A DNA stretch of 64,000 bases from Nitzschia sp. pyKryTriq1 (lineage: Eukaryota; Bacillariophyta; Bacillariophyceae; Bacillariales; Bacillariaceae). The first letter of the stretch is position 1. Every line of letters starts with the position of its first letter. Shown here in pieces: positions 54,410-64,000 of the stretch. The stretch covers positions 1,054,001-1,118,000 of the forward strand of contig OY101118.1 in assembly GCA_956465555.1 (NCBI GenBank), in the 5' to 3' direction. A program made the translations under genes and the position numbers. The notes under the pieces were generated by a model. It did no database searches, was not told the DNA's origin, and saw only the letters and a list, made by a program, of their open reading frames with translations.

Positions 54410-55009
54410 CGAGTAGTTGTGATTGATTTATGTATGTACCAGTACTCGTAGTCTACTAGTAGAGTGGTAATGGGAACAACAAGGGATAAAGGCAAAAGAG
54501 ATGGGGGGAAACTATTCATGTGCCTTTTATTTGATCGGATGCGCATAAATTTCTCTACCGGTACTGGTACTGTAGATTCGAGTGCACCGGCTAGCTAGGG
54601 GAATTCACTACTTTGGGGCCTAATTCGGGTTACAACTCGGGGAAAGCCCCCGATTCGGCCCAGTACAAGTACCTGTACATACAAGTGGCGTTCTGATTGT
54701 CCGAGAGTGGTTTGGGCGCTCGCTGGCAGCTATGTGTGGGTGCCGATGCCGTGTTATTCGGATTCTGCGTCCGTCGTGCGTACGCGTGCGCCGGAGCATT
54801 CATTTTCACGAAAACATCGCGCTGATTCCATCAAATACGTTCAATCGACCATGGCACAATGCGGACACTCCAAAGTGTATCCTAAACACCTCCATTTAGA
54901 CAGCCCTCGTAGTATACACTCTGCAATAGTCTTCCAAACAATACTCTTTGAGGGCTGCCTTCAAAACGCCTCAGGTATTAAAATATTGGTGAGCGCCGTA
55001 ACGTTCACT
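54410..55009. other. Spacer, no gene supported
   Basis: About 600 bp with GTACCGGTAC words near 54560. Octamers CAGCCCTC and GAGGGCTG form a loose inverted repeat around 54902-54957. No coding signal. Confidence 0.5.
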
Positions 55010-55522
55010 CTATTTTGACCAACGCACCTCCAGCTGGTCCAATGCGTTAAAGTCGGCGGTAAGTAGGCTAACTAAAATTGAAACCAAATGGTGGTGGCAC
55101 GAGTTGGCACTCTGCCGAGAAATCGGTCTTGAAGGGACGGATAAAGCCACTGCACGTGAGATGTTGACGGTGGTGGTCGTCCGATATTTGCGAACGTCCT
55201 GCATGCTTTTGATTTGACCATTCTCCTTCCGCTCTGTGGACATGAGAAAGTGTAGTACAAATTTGGGGTTGAGACCTTTGTATTTAAGGTTTTCCTTGTA
55301 CCGCCCCCCATAATGAAACTTGACTTCATCTTGGAGATCAGTTGGGGAAACTCGTTTTACACCGATATCATAATAGTCGGGACAATTCTTGTCCCGCCAA
55401 AACTTGGTGATTTGGGCAATGGGGCACGACCGATAATCCTTTCTGCAGACTCTCTTTGCCTCTTTTGCTGGGGAAGGCTCCACAAGTGGTGGTTGCTTGT
55501 TTGTTTCAGTTTGATTAGACAT
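55010..55522 (-). pseudogene. Fragment resembling a Crypton/tyrosine-recombinase N-terminal region
   Basis: 170 codons, ATG start. The readable part (about 25-118) includes CPIAQITKFWRDKNCPDYYDIGVKRVSP, KYKGLNPKFVLHFL and MQDVRKYRTTTT. A SxxDVRKY(H/R)DAI-like motif ahead of the catalytic domain is seen in Crypton-type integrases of stramenopiles. Here the sequence turns into unrelated residues right after DVRKY. The catalytic R-H-R-Y domain is absent. I take it as a truncated element or domesticated fragment; the family assignment is tentative. Confidence 0.35.
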
Positions 55523-56507
55523 GTTAGAATAGTAACAAAGTCAGGGAGATAAGAGTTGTTTTATACCTGGCAGCAGTAAATGATCTTCTTCTTGAGCTGT
55601 GGCAAACGAGAGAAATTATGTAGGGCAGAGAGCCAGAACTGGCCGAGGACCTGCAGAGCCTGCAATTTTGCAGAGCAAAAATGAGATATGCCTCCCCAGC
55701 ATGGATCTGGGGAAATTTTTGAGATCTGATCCTAAAACCTCTTTTAAAAAAGAGACCCAAGAGAGCCAACAGCTTTTCCCCCTAGACTAACTTAGTCCTT
55801 TTCCCGATATGATGACATCACCGTAAGCTGGTACCGGTGCGGTACAATAAGTACGGAAGATTAAAAAAGATAAAGAACACGACCAACTGATCCAATCAAT
55901 AAGAGTGAGTCGTCGTCGTTGTCGTCATCACAACGTGTACCGGTAGTACCCGACGGAACTCCCCCGCCCGGAGGGTAAATCGTCTGTGCGGTATCATATA
56001 TGCCCATTTTTCAGAAATGTGCGCGACGGACAGACGTGGCAGATTGATGATTCGTCTTCATTCCGTTTTTTTGAGTTCGTTCATTATTGTGAACCGTTCC
56101 GGCTTGGTACCTGGTACTGGTAGCCGCTAGTAGAGAGTAGCAGATACAAGTACTTACTGTACCTGGTACACGTACCGGTAGCGCCGCGCGGGAGTACACT
56201 ATCATGTTGTACTCCTGGCGCCGCGACCCCACGCGACGATGACCGCTTACGAATACCGTACGAGCACAGTACCAGTACGCGGTACCATAACGGCAGGACA
56301 CAGTTGGTACAACATCTTCTTGTTGTTTTCCTCTAAAAACGGTGTGCGGTGTGCAGAAGATCCTTTTCCATTTTCTCCCTTTTGTTTACCTGGTGTTTCT
56401 AATTTACGACCACGTTGAGAATCATCATATTCTAAAGGGAGAGTTACAGTAGTTTGAAGGTACAAGTACCGTACATACATACCGGTACCGCGAGACGCCC
56501 GCTTACC
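55523..56507. other. Spacer with GTACC clusters
   Basis: Nearly 1 kb without a supported gene. 56094-56290 and 56455-56490 are dense in GTACCGGTAC-type words, the latter just upstream of the next ATG. Confidence 0.55.
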
Positions 56508-57773
56508 ATGGAAATCATTCAAGTAACGGACTACGATGTACTATCTGACAAAATGCCTGGGCAGCGGTACATCCTTGAAGATTACCGGAGGCATATCGGC
56601 AACACTCGTTTCTCTGTGCTTGTCGACATGTATCGCGAAGCCTATGATATGGTTCACATGCGCGGGAACGATTCCGAGTGCGATAAAATTGTGGAACGCA
56701 TCGTCGGGGTTGCTTGCCACAAAGATGTCGCTATCACAGTGAACAAGGGCAGGTTCCTCATCCGCCGGAACGGAGAAGGGGATTGGATTTGCTTGGAGGA
56801 AGACGAGAGCAAAGAAGTTGTGCGCCAGGCACTAACAGCACCTACGACTATTTTGGAAGAGGACTCGTCTGTGGCTGGAGAGGTTTTTACTTCCACTGCG
56901 TTCAGTGCGATGCACCTGGGCGGAGGAGGGTCAAACATTCCTATTCTGCCGCCGACTAGTGATAATCCCGAATTCAATAATGATAAGAAACGAGGGCGGC
57001 GACGGTCGCTGCTGCGCCGTTCCGCGTCGGAGTCAACTATGATGGACGATAAAAAGAAGCTGCAGATTCGAGGGCTGGGACTGGACACTATGGTCAGCGT
57101 GGCCGTTGAAGACGAAGACGACGACGATGACCTGGCTGTGAACTTCACTGGTGAAATCCCTGGCTCTTCCTCTGGACTTTCGGTGCGACCTCTGGCTCCG
57201 GTGGGTCTGCTATCTAGACAATTTAGTGCGCCAGTCATCTCACATTCCACCGAACAAATCCAGGAATGGAAAGGGATGGATGTTGTCTTGTCGGCAAGTG
57301 GTCGGACGCTTACGACTAAGGAGACCGTTGTGGGCAATAACAGATTACAGGTTATGATCTCAATACAGAAAGACAAGTACAAGACGGTATCACCCGACGA
57401 ACAGGACAAAATTGCCGATGATCTTGTGAAGGCTGTCTGCCAATATTGGGGAGGCAGAATTCTAATTGACCAAGGCTTCGCCTACGCAAAGCTTGGCGAT
57501 GCTCAAGCTTCTCTGGCCATGAAAAATCTTCTGGATCCGGATGAAGCACAAACCATCATTGTATCGACACCCGCCCCATCGAAGCCACTTCTATCAGCCC
57601 CGCCAGTTCCAGACTTTCTAAGGAATGCCTCGCTGGAGATTCTAGCAGGCAATGGAGTGGGGAAACCCGTAAGCATGCAGTCCAATGCTGTTAAGAGTCT
57701 GCAGGAACGAAAGGCCAAGCGGACAATGACAAACAGCCTCGGTCGGCTCGACGCGCATGAAGAAGCTATTTGA
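56508..57773 (+). CDS. Protein with two DUF6824-like domains
   Basis: 421 aa, ATG start, single exon. The first domain (about 5-110) reads VTDYDVLSDKMPGQRY...HIGNTRFSVLVDMYREAY...KIVERIVGVAC...GRFLIRRNGEGDWICLEEDESKEVVRQAL. This follows the DUF6824 pattern (DVL.G...GN..F..L......Y......K..IA..IV.....GRFL....W..V....A..KV..AL), a family greatly expanded in diatoms with unknown role. A second, more divergent copy (about 255-345) reads DVVLSASG...VGNNRLQVMISIQKDKY...IADDLVKAVCQYWGGRILID...ASLAMKNLL. The linker is Ser/Arg-rich with an acidic tract DEDDDDD. Diverged glycines in the first loop suggest altered binding. Confidence 0.7.
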   Translation: MEIIQVTDYDVLSDKMPGQRYILEDYRRHIGNTRFSVLVDMYREAYDMVHMRGNDSECDKIVERIVGVACHKDVAITVNKGRFLIRRNGEGDWICLEEDESKEVVRQALTAPTTILEEDSSVAGEVFTSTAFSAMHLGGGGSNIPILPPTSDNPEFNNDKKRGRRRSLLRRSASESTMMDDKKKLQIRGLGLDTMVSVAVEDEDDDDDLAVNFTGEIPGSSSGLSVRPLAPVGLLSRQFSAPVISHSTEQIQEWKGMDVVLSASGRTLTTKETVVGNNRLQVMISIQKDKYKTVSPDEQDKIADDLVKAVCQYWGGRILIDQGFAYAKLGDAQASLAMKNLLDPDEAQTIIVSTPAPSKPLLSAPPVPDFLRNASLEILAGNGVGKPVSMQSNAVKSLQERKAKRTMTNSLGRLDAHEEAI

Positions 57774-58344
57774 GTGAATGAATTATCGCCGCTTTGAGTG
57801 AAAGGAGAATTTTCTTTTTCTTACAGAAGCATTATTCTTCTTATCCGTGCCGCACGTGTAGTGAGACTGAATTGAAGCGATTTAACATGCAACTTTTCGT
57901 ACCAGCGCATTATATTATCAAGTTCATTTCGTTGCTCTTGAAGGGTGCCTTTCGGGTCCCGTCAGAATGAAGCGTCAGCTTCACATCATACCGGACAGTA
58001 CTATACTATAGATCTACCGGTACCTGGTACTGTAGCTCCTCTTTTTAGTACAAGTAGACTAGTAGTCTACGACTTGTACCAGATAGAGAGAGGAGGAGGA
58101 TTGAGTCCGGCGAACAGACGAATGACGACGACGACGACTCCTTTGACTGACCGTAGATTTTCCGCAGCGGCGGTCAGACGGTGGTGCACGCACAAAGCAT
58201 GAGATGAAAGATTCACACGTGTGAATAGTAAGTGGTGTACTGAAGCAGGAAGCAGCCATTTCTTGCTTCTCAGTTCCGATTTGTTCTTGCTTTGGCAAAC
58301 GTTCCCGGAAAGCCTTTGCTGCGCCTCCGTCATCTCAAATAACA
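57774..58344. other. Spacer with GTACC words
   Basis: About 570 bp; 58003-58085 is rich in TACCGGTACC and AGTAGACTAGTAGTCTAC inverted words. No gene seen. Confidence 0.5.
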
Positions 58345-59382
58345 ATGACGACTCATGGAAGGCTCGTATCGAAATTGGTAATTAGTGGCCTAGTCGCTGG
58401 TGCTTCGTGTTTTGCCAATGGAGATCAGTTTCCAAAGCTCTATGGGAGTGAACGACTGACGCGATCGTTCTCATCGTCTTTGGATGTAAACAAGGCGCAG
58501 CAAGTTCAGCGGACGATTTCTTTCGGTGGAATTATTCGGGGAGGTATTGGTGGTTCTTCAACGACCTTGGGTCCTCTGTACGGCGAAGTCGTATCCACAG
58601 AAACCACTGCTGTTTCAAGAAGGGCGGCCACTTCATACTACCTCATTTGGTCGCAAGGCTTTCTTCAGCAATTCGGTTTCATAACGGCAGCACTACTTGG
58701 CCTCCATTGGACTGGTGTGGCTGGACGAATGGGTGCTTTTCTGTCTCAAGGCTGGCACAGTCACCTCTCGGGCCCTCTGCAAAGTGTCCTGGCGACTAGC
58801 GTTCCGAATGTGTTGCTCCCCTTGTTGTCGAGCTCTTGTTGCCTCTTGCAACTCATGATCAATGCATTGGTTGGGGCAGGAGGGTGCGCAGGTTTCAATT
58901 CGCTTCTGGGTCCAGTGCGGCCTATGTTTCTTTCTCTACTCGTATATTTGAACTGGTCGGCTCGCCCGCCATTGTCGAAAGGAATCGTCCGCCTGTCGCT
59001 CGCTTTGTTGCCCGAGTTGGTCCATGTGTGGAACCAATGGTTAGTCATCGCCTGGCAAAGGAAAGGTGATAAAAAGATCGATGCTAGTGCTTTTTTGGCG
59101 ACTGTAGAAGTTGAAATTCCAACGATGGGTTGCGTGGCGTGTGTTAATAAGATTGATACGTCCTTGCGGCAGAGCGTCCCTGACCAGATTGTTGATGCGA
59201 CATCCTGGCTGGATGCTGAAAATAAAAAAGGAGGGAGAGCCAAAGTGCGCTTAGCTCTTGCGTCTAGAGAAGAGCTGGACTCCGTCAATGAACTGATTTT
59301 GAAGAGCATCGTTGGTGCAGGTTTTTCGGGATCTAGCATAGCCAGTGTACATGTTGAAGACAACAACGAGAAGGCAAGATGA
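58345..59382 (+). CDS. Membrane protein with C-terminal heavy-metal-associated (HMA) domain
   Basis: 345 aa, ATG start. The N terminus could be a signal peptide (KLVISGLVAGASCFA). Several hydrophobic stretches follow (about 98-121, 145-175, 193-205, 213-236). The last about 95 residues form an HMA-like ferredoxin fold: ATVEVEIPTMGCVACVNKIDTSLRQ with the metal-binding Cys263-x-x-Cys266, then RAKVRLALASREELDSVNELILKSIVGAGFSG. HMA domains carry copper(I) or zinc. Here the domain follows the membrane segments, whereas in P-type ATPases it precedes them, and no ATPase motifs exist. A metal-sensing or transfer role at a membrane is inferred. Confidence 0.7.
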   Translation: MTTHGRLVSKLVISGLVAGASCFANGDQFPKLYGSERLTRSFSSSLDVNKAQQVQRTISFGGIIRGGIGGSSTTLGPLYGEVVSTETTAVSRRAATSYYLIWSQGFLQQFGFITAALLGLHWTGVAGRMGAFLSQGWHSHLSGPLQSVLATSVPNVLLPLLSSSCCLLQLMINALVGAGGCAGFNSLLGPVRPMFLSLLVYLNWSARPPLSKGIVRLSLALLPELVHVWNQWLVIAWQRKGDKKIDASAFLATVEVEIPTMGCVACVNKIDTSLRQSVPDQIVDATSWLDAENKKGGRAKVRLALASREELDSVNELILKSIVGAGFSGSSIASVHVEDNNEKAR

Positions 59383-59767
59383 TCCAGAGGAGTTGCACAA
59401 AGCTCGTCAAAAGGGTGTCCTTACTGTAGTTTTGACTGTCCTATTCCATAATATAAACAGTACACGAAGAGGGTATTACAGTATAGACTTTTGTACTCGT
59501 AGCTGACTTCAGGGCATCCGTACCACTTGTGATCCCAACAAGAAGGAACTCATGTACCAAGAAGTACTCGCGGGAGGTACAGGTTTTCTATGGCATCGGT
59601 TCTGCTCCGTTTCGATCCGCAACGGCGAATCCGATTCGTTTTGGGGTGTGGCGTTGACCAAGTAAACTGGCACATACTTCCCAAGTTAATCACATCAAGT
59701 AGTGCGAAGAGTGCAAAAAGACGAAAATACAGAAGAATCAAAACTATGTTGACAAAATTTAACCTCG
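59383..59767. other. Convergent spacer
   Basis: About 385 bp between two convergent genes; no further feature seen. Confidence 0.5.
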
Positions 59768-61381
59768 TCATGCCGCTCCAGTCACATTTTTCAACCACTC
59801 CTTGGATCGGTAAAAATGCTTAACGACCACTTCATTTGTTGATGTATTCTGTTTGCAGTTCACATTGTAGGCAAGATACTCGTTTCCAGCTGCCATTTCG
59901 AACTCATCGCAGGTTTCTGGACTGGATACCACAAATCTCTCAATAAGATCGAAAAGAACTTCTTTTGGAAGCCTAAAGTTGTTGTTGTTCCAACGACGTC
60001 CACCTCTACAGGGTTGGGTAGCGTTCGCATGCGCGCAGCCCGGAGTGTCTGCCTTTTTCAGCGGATAGCCAATGTGATTCAAATCTGTTTCTCCGAAGAT
60101 TACCCCCAACGGTGTGGTACCATTAACACTTCGCGTCCACTGTCCCCATCCGTCGGACCTAATCCACGGAAGCAATTCCACCACTAGAGAGCCTTCGCTC
60201 ATCCAAATGGCATCTGTTAGCTGCGCTCCATGGATACCGATCAATGCCGACAAGTTCGCATGACTCAGAACATGCCCAATGGGATGATCAAAGGGCGCTT
60301 CTTCAATATTGACCTCGACACAGAGTATCTTTCGAGCTTGGAATTTTTCATTGCATATCTTCACCAGACGATCCAAGTCGAGCCACTTCCGGCGAAGCGT
60401 CCGTTGCGCCAATCCTACAATCTTGATATCCCCTCCTTGGCACCTGTCCTGCTCTTTCTGCACACAATAATGCTTTCTGGTCTCATTCATTTGGTAGTTT
60501 AGATGAGGTGTAGTAGATTCGTCTGTCACGCTCTTCTTCATAAACTTTCGAATATCATGCCACGGTACGTCTGTTTTCCCACCCCTTAATATTTCCCCAG
60601 CAAGTGTCAAGTTGGTAGAGTCGGTACCAGTACGGTATTTAGCTCCATATCCACAAAAGAAGACTCGTTTCATACACTGACACTTTGGGGTTTGCAACAA
60701 GCGTTGAAAATCAAGCAATGGATTCGACGTGAAGGGGGCAAGGAACAAGTGGTGGCTGTCCAAAAGATCGTACCGGACGTCTTTGTGAATGTACATTTGC
60801 GTTTGAACTCGAAATTGATCCAAATCAACCCCTGCAATATGTCGGAGCTGCTGACTGAGTACGTAAAGCCATGAGACCACTCGTACATAGAATTCACCCA
60901 GCATTTTGCTGAAAATAGAATGCAAGATCATGTGGTTGGGAACGGGTGATGTAGTGCAAGTTGCCGTGTTTTCAGGGATGGTACGTTGGGTGACAATGTA
61001 TCTAGGGGAAACTTTGGTGAAGGCAAAGTCGCTGTGTCCGTTTGGTTCTAGCAGATCGAGTGAAAGTTGAGGTTGGTGCTTAGAGTTGGAAGGTTTGTAG
61101 AACCAATGGGTAAGGTAATGGCACAAATCTTCCACATAAAAACACCGACTGTTGTCTGGCAACAATTTCCACTTTTCCTCATCAAACCAGTCATCGCCTC
61201 GCCCCACCACCGCTATAGTGTCCTGCTTAGTGGTTAACTGTTTTACGATGCGTGACGTGCCCTTCATCGTCCCCCATAATTGACCTATTAACAACGTGGA
61301 GAACCACACGATGAGAACAATCCGCGGGTAGTAGTATCTCGTTCCTCGAAGAGCCCCATCAATAAGTGACTCTTTTCCCAT
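59768..61381 (-). CDS. GT61-family glycosyltransferase (type II membrane protein)
   Basis: 537 aa, ATG start. A single N-terminal anchor (IVLIVWFSTLLIGQLW, about 21-36) follows a short cytosolic tail, giving the type II topology of Golgi or ER glycosyltransferases. The C-terminal part has the GT61 (DUF563) signature: ARKILCVEVNIEEAPFD, then HANLSALIGIHGAQLTDAIW and MSEGSLVVELLPWI. GT61 enzymes transfer xylose, arabinose or GlcNAc to N-glycans, wall polymers or EGF repeats (EOGT). Which sugar is used cannot be seen. Eight or more cysteines in the lumenal part suggest disulphides. Confidence 0.82.
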   Translation of the reverse strand: MGKESLIDGALRGTRYYYPRIVLIVWFSTLLIGQLWGTMKGTSRIVKQLTTKQDTIAVVGRGDDWFDEEKWKLLPDNSRCFYVEDLCHYLTHWFYKPSNSKHQPQLSLDLLEPNGHSDFAFTKVSPRYIVTQRTIPENTATCTTSPVPNHMILHSIFSKMLGEFYVRVVSWLYVLSQQLRHIAGVDLDQFRVQTQMYIHKDVRYDLLDSHHLFLAPFTSNPLLDFQRLLQTPKCQCMKRVFFCGYGAKYRTGTDSTNLTLAGEILRGGKTDVPWHDIRKFMKKSVTDESTTPHLNYQMNETRKHYCVQKEQDRCQGGDIKIVGLAQRTLRRKWLDLDRLVKICNEKFQARKILCVEVNIEEAPFDHPIGHVLSHANLSALIGIHGAQLTDAIWMSEGSLVVELLPWIRSDGWGQWTRSVNGTTPLGVIFGETDLNHIGYPLKKADTPGCAHANATQPCRGGRRWNNNNFRLPKEVLFDLIERFVVSSPETCDEFEMAAGNEYLAYNVNCKQNTSTNEVVVKHFYRSKEWLKNVTGAA

Positions 61382-62142
61382 GGTAGTTGTACATCAGATA
61401 CAATTGGAAATATTGTTTATTGTTTATCCACAAATCAACATCGATGATGATGATGATGATGATTCTTCGTCTTCGTTCTTCCCTTTTCCCTTTTCGCTTC
61501 GATGAGCGTTCAACGGACGTCACCTGCGATTTAGCGTTTCGCGCCAAAATAATTCCTGCTTCCACCCCACCCCCCACCCCCAAATCCTCGTCTCCCCCCG
61601 ATAGTGAGTACATTATCTGTATGTATCTACAGTACCAGTACCAGTAGACTGTAATGGCTCGGACTTTTGGGCGAAAGGGGAGAGCCGCGGAGTTCTTGTC
61701 GCCATCCGTACATTCGGCCAGACATACATTTTGCATGAGATTACTGTTTTTTGATTGGTTTATTAGCCACGTCTGAATGATATCTACAATTGTTATTTTT
61801 TTTAGGTGACATCCATTTCGTCCTTCGCTTTTTCCCCGCGCGTCTGACACCAGTCACTCTACCAGTTCGTACCAGTATCCTCCACACCCTGCGCCTCTTC
61901 CCTTCGCACATTTCTGAGCGTCATCGCGTCGTCGCCTAACTTTGCTCTTCGCATCGCACCCGAAGATGAATCTTCATCATCCATCTTGCCTGAAGAATTC
62001 CTGCCAATCTAATCCTTTTTCCAATACTCTAGTAGTAGCCGCAGTCATTTAAAAAGACAGAACTGCTGGTCGCAAGCGAGTCTCTGAAGATCCCACCCTA
62101 CTTCTTATCATATTTTTCCGCGAAAAGCTTGGTTACAATATC
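61382..62142. other. Divergent spacer between GT61 and aminotransferase genes
   Basis: About 760 bp. An ATG/GAT triplet run is at about 61445-61463. It presumably contains both promoters; no gene seen. Confidence 0.5.
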
Positions 62143-63808
62143 ATGCCTTACTCGGAAGAGCGGTCATTGTTGATTGTGTCATCGTTTCTCTTCGGAATTT
62201 CGGCGTACTGGAGGTTGAAGGGATTGGCACAAGAAAAACGTGACAAGGAGTGTTGTACTACTTCGACCCCGAAGCAGGCCGAAATCGCCGAGGGATCGAA
62301 TGTGAGCAAACGATGTATCGGAGCTCTGGCTCCGGCGACACCCTATCTGGAATCCTTTTTGAGAGGTCTTGCATACCAATGCGACCCAATCAACAGCCCT
62401 GATGGATTCATTCCGTTTTGCATGGCTGAAAATAAACTTGCGATCGATTTATTGGCTGAGCGCCTAATGAATTCTGGAACAGCGACGGCAGCATTTTCGG
62501 ATTCGATCGTCTACTGTTACAATTCGTTCTTGGGTCTACCTGTCGCACGTCAGGCCGCTGCATACTTTATTGCCAAGCGATTTTACAAGCCCGACCTGCC
62601 AAACCTTTCTCCCGATCAAGCGCTAGCTGCCGTCAAACCGGAACATATCGGAATTGGGCCTGGAGCTGCGGCACTACTGAATTCGCTCTTTTATCTTCTG
62701 GGCGAATCGAATGATTCCTGTTTAATACCTGCTCCGTACTATGGTAAGTTTTTCATTGATGGAATAGTAACGTCCTTTCTTGTCTCTCTTTTGATACGGC
62801 TAATCTATTTATTTGTGTCCCTCTGGTAGCCGCGTTTGAAAACGACATGTCGGTAAGTCCTACTCCAATCTCACAGACATTTTCATGAACACGATTCGTT
62901 TTCAATGTCTAATAACGCCATCTCTTCGGTAACAGATTGTAGCCGGAATTGTACCATTTGCCGTTCACATGGCCAACCCGACATTCGGACCGACGGAAAG
63001 TGAACTAGATATGGGGTTCATGCAGGCACGTTCAAGGGGGTTGAACCCTCGTTTCGTTCTGATCACAAATCCGAACAATCCGTTGGGTATCATTTATTCA
63101 CCCGAGGTTATCGAAAAGCTTGTGCGATGGGCTAGGAAGCGCAACCTTCACACTATCATGGATGAACTATATGCACTGTCAACACATAAAAAGACGGGCC
63201 ACAATTTTCAGTCGGTGATTCGTGTTCTAGACAACGACCTTGGCAATGATGTGCATTTTGTGTGGTCGGTATCGAAGGATTTTGGCGCCAGCGGTCTCCG
63301 GGTCGGCTTTGTATATTCCCAGAATGCAACTTATATTCAAGGCTTGGCGAATTTGAACATCTTTTCTGGAGTAAGCAATCCCATTCAAATGGTTGTATCC
63401 GAGCTCCTGACAGACGACGAGTTTGTGGACGTATATTTGGACGCCTCTAGAGAGCGACTAAAAGAGTCGTATCTAATATGCGTTGAAAAGCTTGAAGAGA
63501 TGGTTCTTCCGTTCATACCAGCTGAGGCGGGGATGTTTGTTTATGTCGACTTCAGCTCGTTGCTACCAGAGAAAACGGCGGAGTGGGAGGCGAAGCTTTC
63601 ACAATTATTGGTGGACTACGCTAGACTTATTCTGACTCCCGGCGAAAGTCAGAGAGAACGAATGCCGGGAATGTTTCGTATTTGCTATGCGTGGGTATCA
63701 CCTGAAGTGCTGAAGATTGGTATGGAGCGATTAAGTCGGGTTGTTGCTAAGGTGCGGAGGATGGACTGGAATGATCTAAACGAAATCACACTTAGTGGAG
63801 TCCTATAA
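62143..63808 (+). CDS. Class I/II aminotransferase, ACC-synthase-like
   Basis: Three exons: 62143-62743, 62830-62852 (only 23 nt) and 62936-63808; joins read PAPYY-A-AFENDMS-IVAG; 498 aa. The PLP fold type I landmarks are FCMAENKLAIDLL, the NPNNPLG motif (253-259), MDELYA (Asp284) and the PLP lysine 322 in SVSKDFGASGLRVG, followed by the carboxylate-binding Arg in MFRICYA. These follow the ACC synthase/alanine aminotransferase-like branch. In plants ACS makes the ethylene precursor from S-adenosylmethionine; many homologues outside plants lack that activity, so the substrate is open. A hydrophobic N-terminal segment (LLIVSSFLFGISAYW) may anchor it in a membrane. Confidence 0.85.
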
Positions 63809-63847
63809 TACTGAACAGACAGCAAATCTGCCAATCGACTAATACAA

Positions 63848-64000
63848 TCATATAGCAAACTGTACCCGTCGTCGTTTGACTTTCTGGTCCTCGGTATGTT
63901 GCGTCTCCAGATCTTGACTCCTCTTTCGATTACCCGTAGGACCGGCCACAAGCGGATTTGTGGCGGAACTCGTAATGAGTCGAAGATTTTTAAGCAGGAA
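63848..64000 (-). CDS. 3' end of an unidentified gene
   Basis: Reading the minus strand from the window edge gives 50 sense codons (FLLKNLRLITSSATNPLVAG...KVKRRRVQFAI) and a stop at 63850-63848. The basic end KRRRVQFAI and the close convergent stop of the aminotransferase gene (40 bp away) make a real C terminus plausible. Too short to name. Confidence 0.4.
   Translation of the reverse strand, partial: FLLKNLRLITSSATNPLVAGPTGNRKRSQDLETQHTEDQKVKRRRVQFAI

Noticed and set aside
54892-54960. Possible hairpin terminator CAGCCCTC/GAGGGCTG
   Set aside because: Arms are short and 40 bases apart; eukaryotic Pol II termination does not use such structures and no gene ends there.

Overview
The window is nuclear DNA of a eukaryotic alga, most likely a pennate diatom (inference). 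The evidence is: genes with few, short introns (about 70-135 nt, nearly all starting GTAAGT, GTACGT or GTGAGT); a diatom-type cyclin; a protein with two DUF6824-like domains; two precursors with a signal peptide followed by an ASAFAP-like Phe cleavage motif (complex-plastid import); Ty1/copia elements; and intergenic DNA rich in GTAC/TACCGGTA words. Coding density is high and no gene cluster looks like an operon.

Region by region. 1-6.7 kb: an endonuclease/exonuclease/phosphatase gene cut by the window start, a UBM-motif protein, tRNA-Asp(GTC), a RING protein and a plastid-targeted membrane protein. About 7.2-20.45 kb: a large Helitron-like accessory island. It holds a spliced 1615-aa Rep/helicase, a nucleotidyltransferase-fold protein, a small tandemly duplicated gene, and two spliced unknown genes (424 and 916 aa). 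Eight copies of one 27-bp palindrome sit in the gaps between its genes. This is the most unusual object in the window. 20.5-32.6 kb: auxilin-like J protein, copia remnant with LTR, cyclin, mitochondrial mL54, M13 metallopeptidase, Kir potassium channel, and a small gene with an in-frame TGA. 32.8-34.8 kb: a very young non-autonomous Ty1/copia element with identical LTRs, a 5-bp target duplication and a Gag-RNaseH fusion. 35-47 kb: plastid-targeted tRNA-guanine transglycosylase, a 1612-aa ArfGAP-DENN-IQ protein, an alpha-carbonic anhydrase homologue that has lost zinc ligands, a deleted fragment of a second Helitron copy, and PRPF4. 47.5-64 kb: MSH5, an organelle-type topoisomerase II, a Crypton-like fragment, the double DUF6824 protein, an HMA-domain membrane protein, a GT61 glycosyltransferase, an ACC-synthase-like aminotransferase with a 23-nt exon, and the 3' end of one more gene.

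The host genes are ordinary housekeeping or lineage-specific genes in both orientations with no evident joint function. The island genes do look like a unit: every intergenic space carries the same palindrome, and transcription units are arranged divergently or convergently around it. Exon junctions given below were deduced by eye from splice consensus and frame continuity; they are not from transcript data. Starts were placed at ATG codons, so some genes may extend further 5'.
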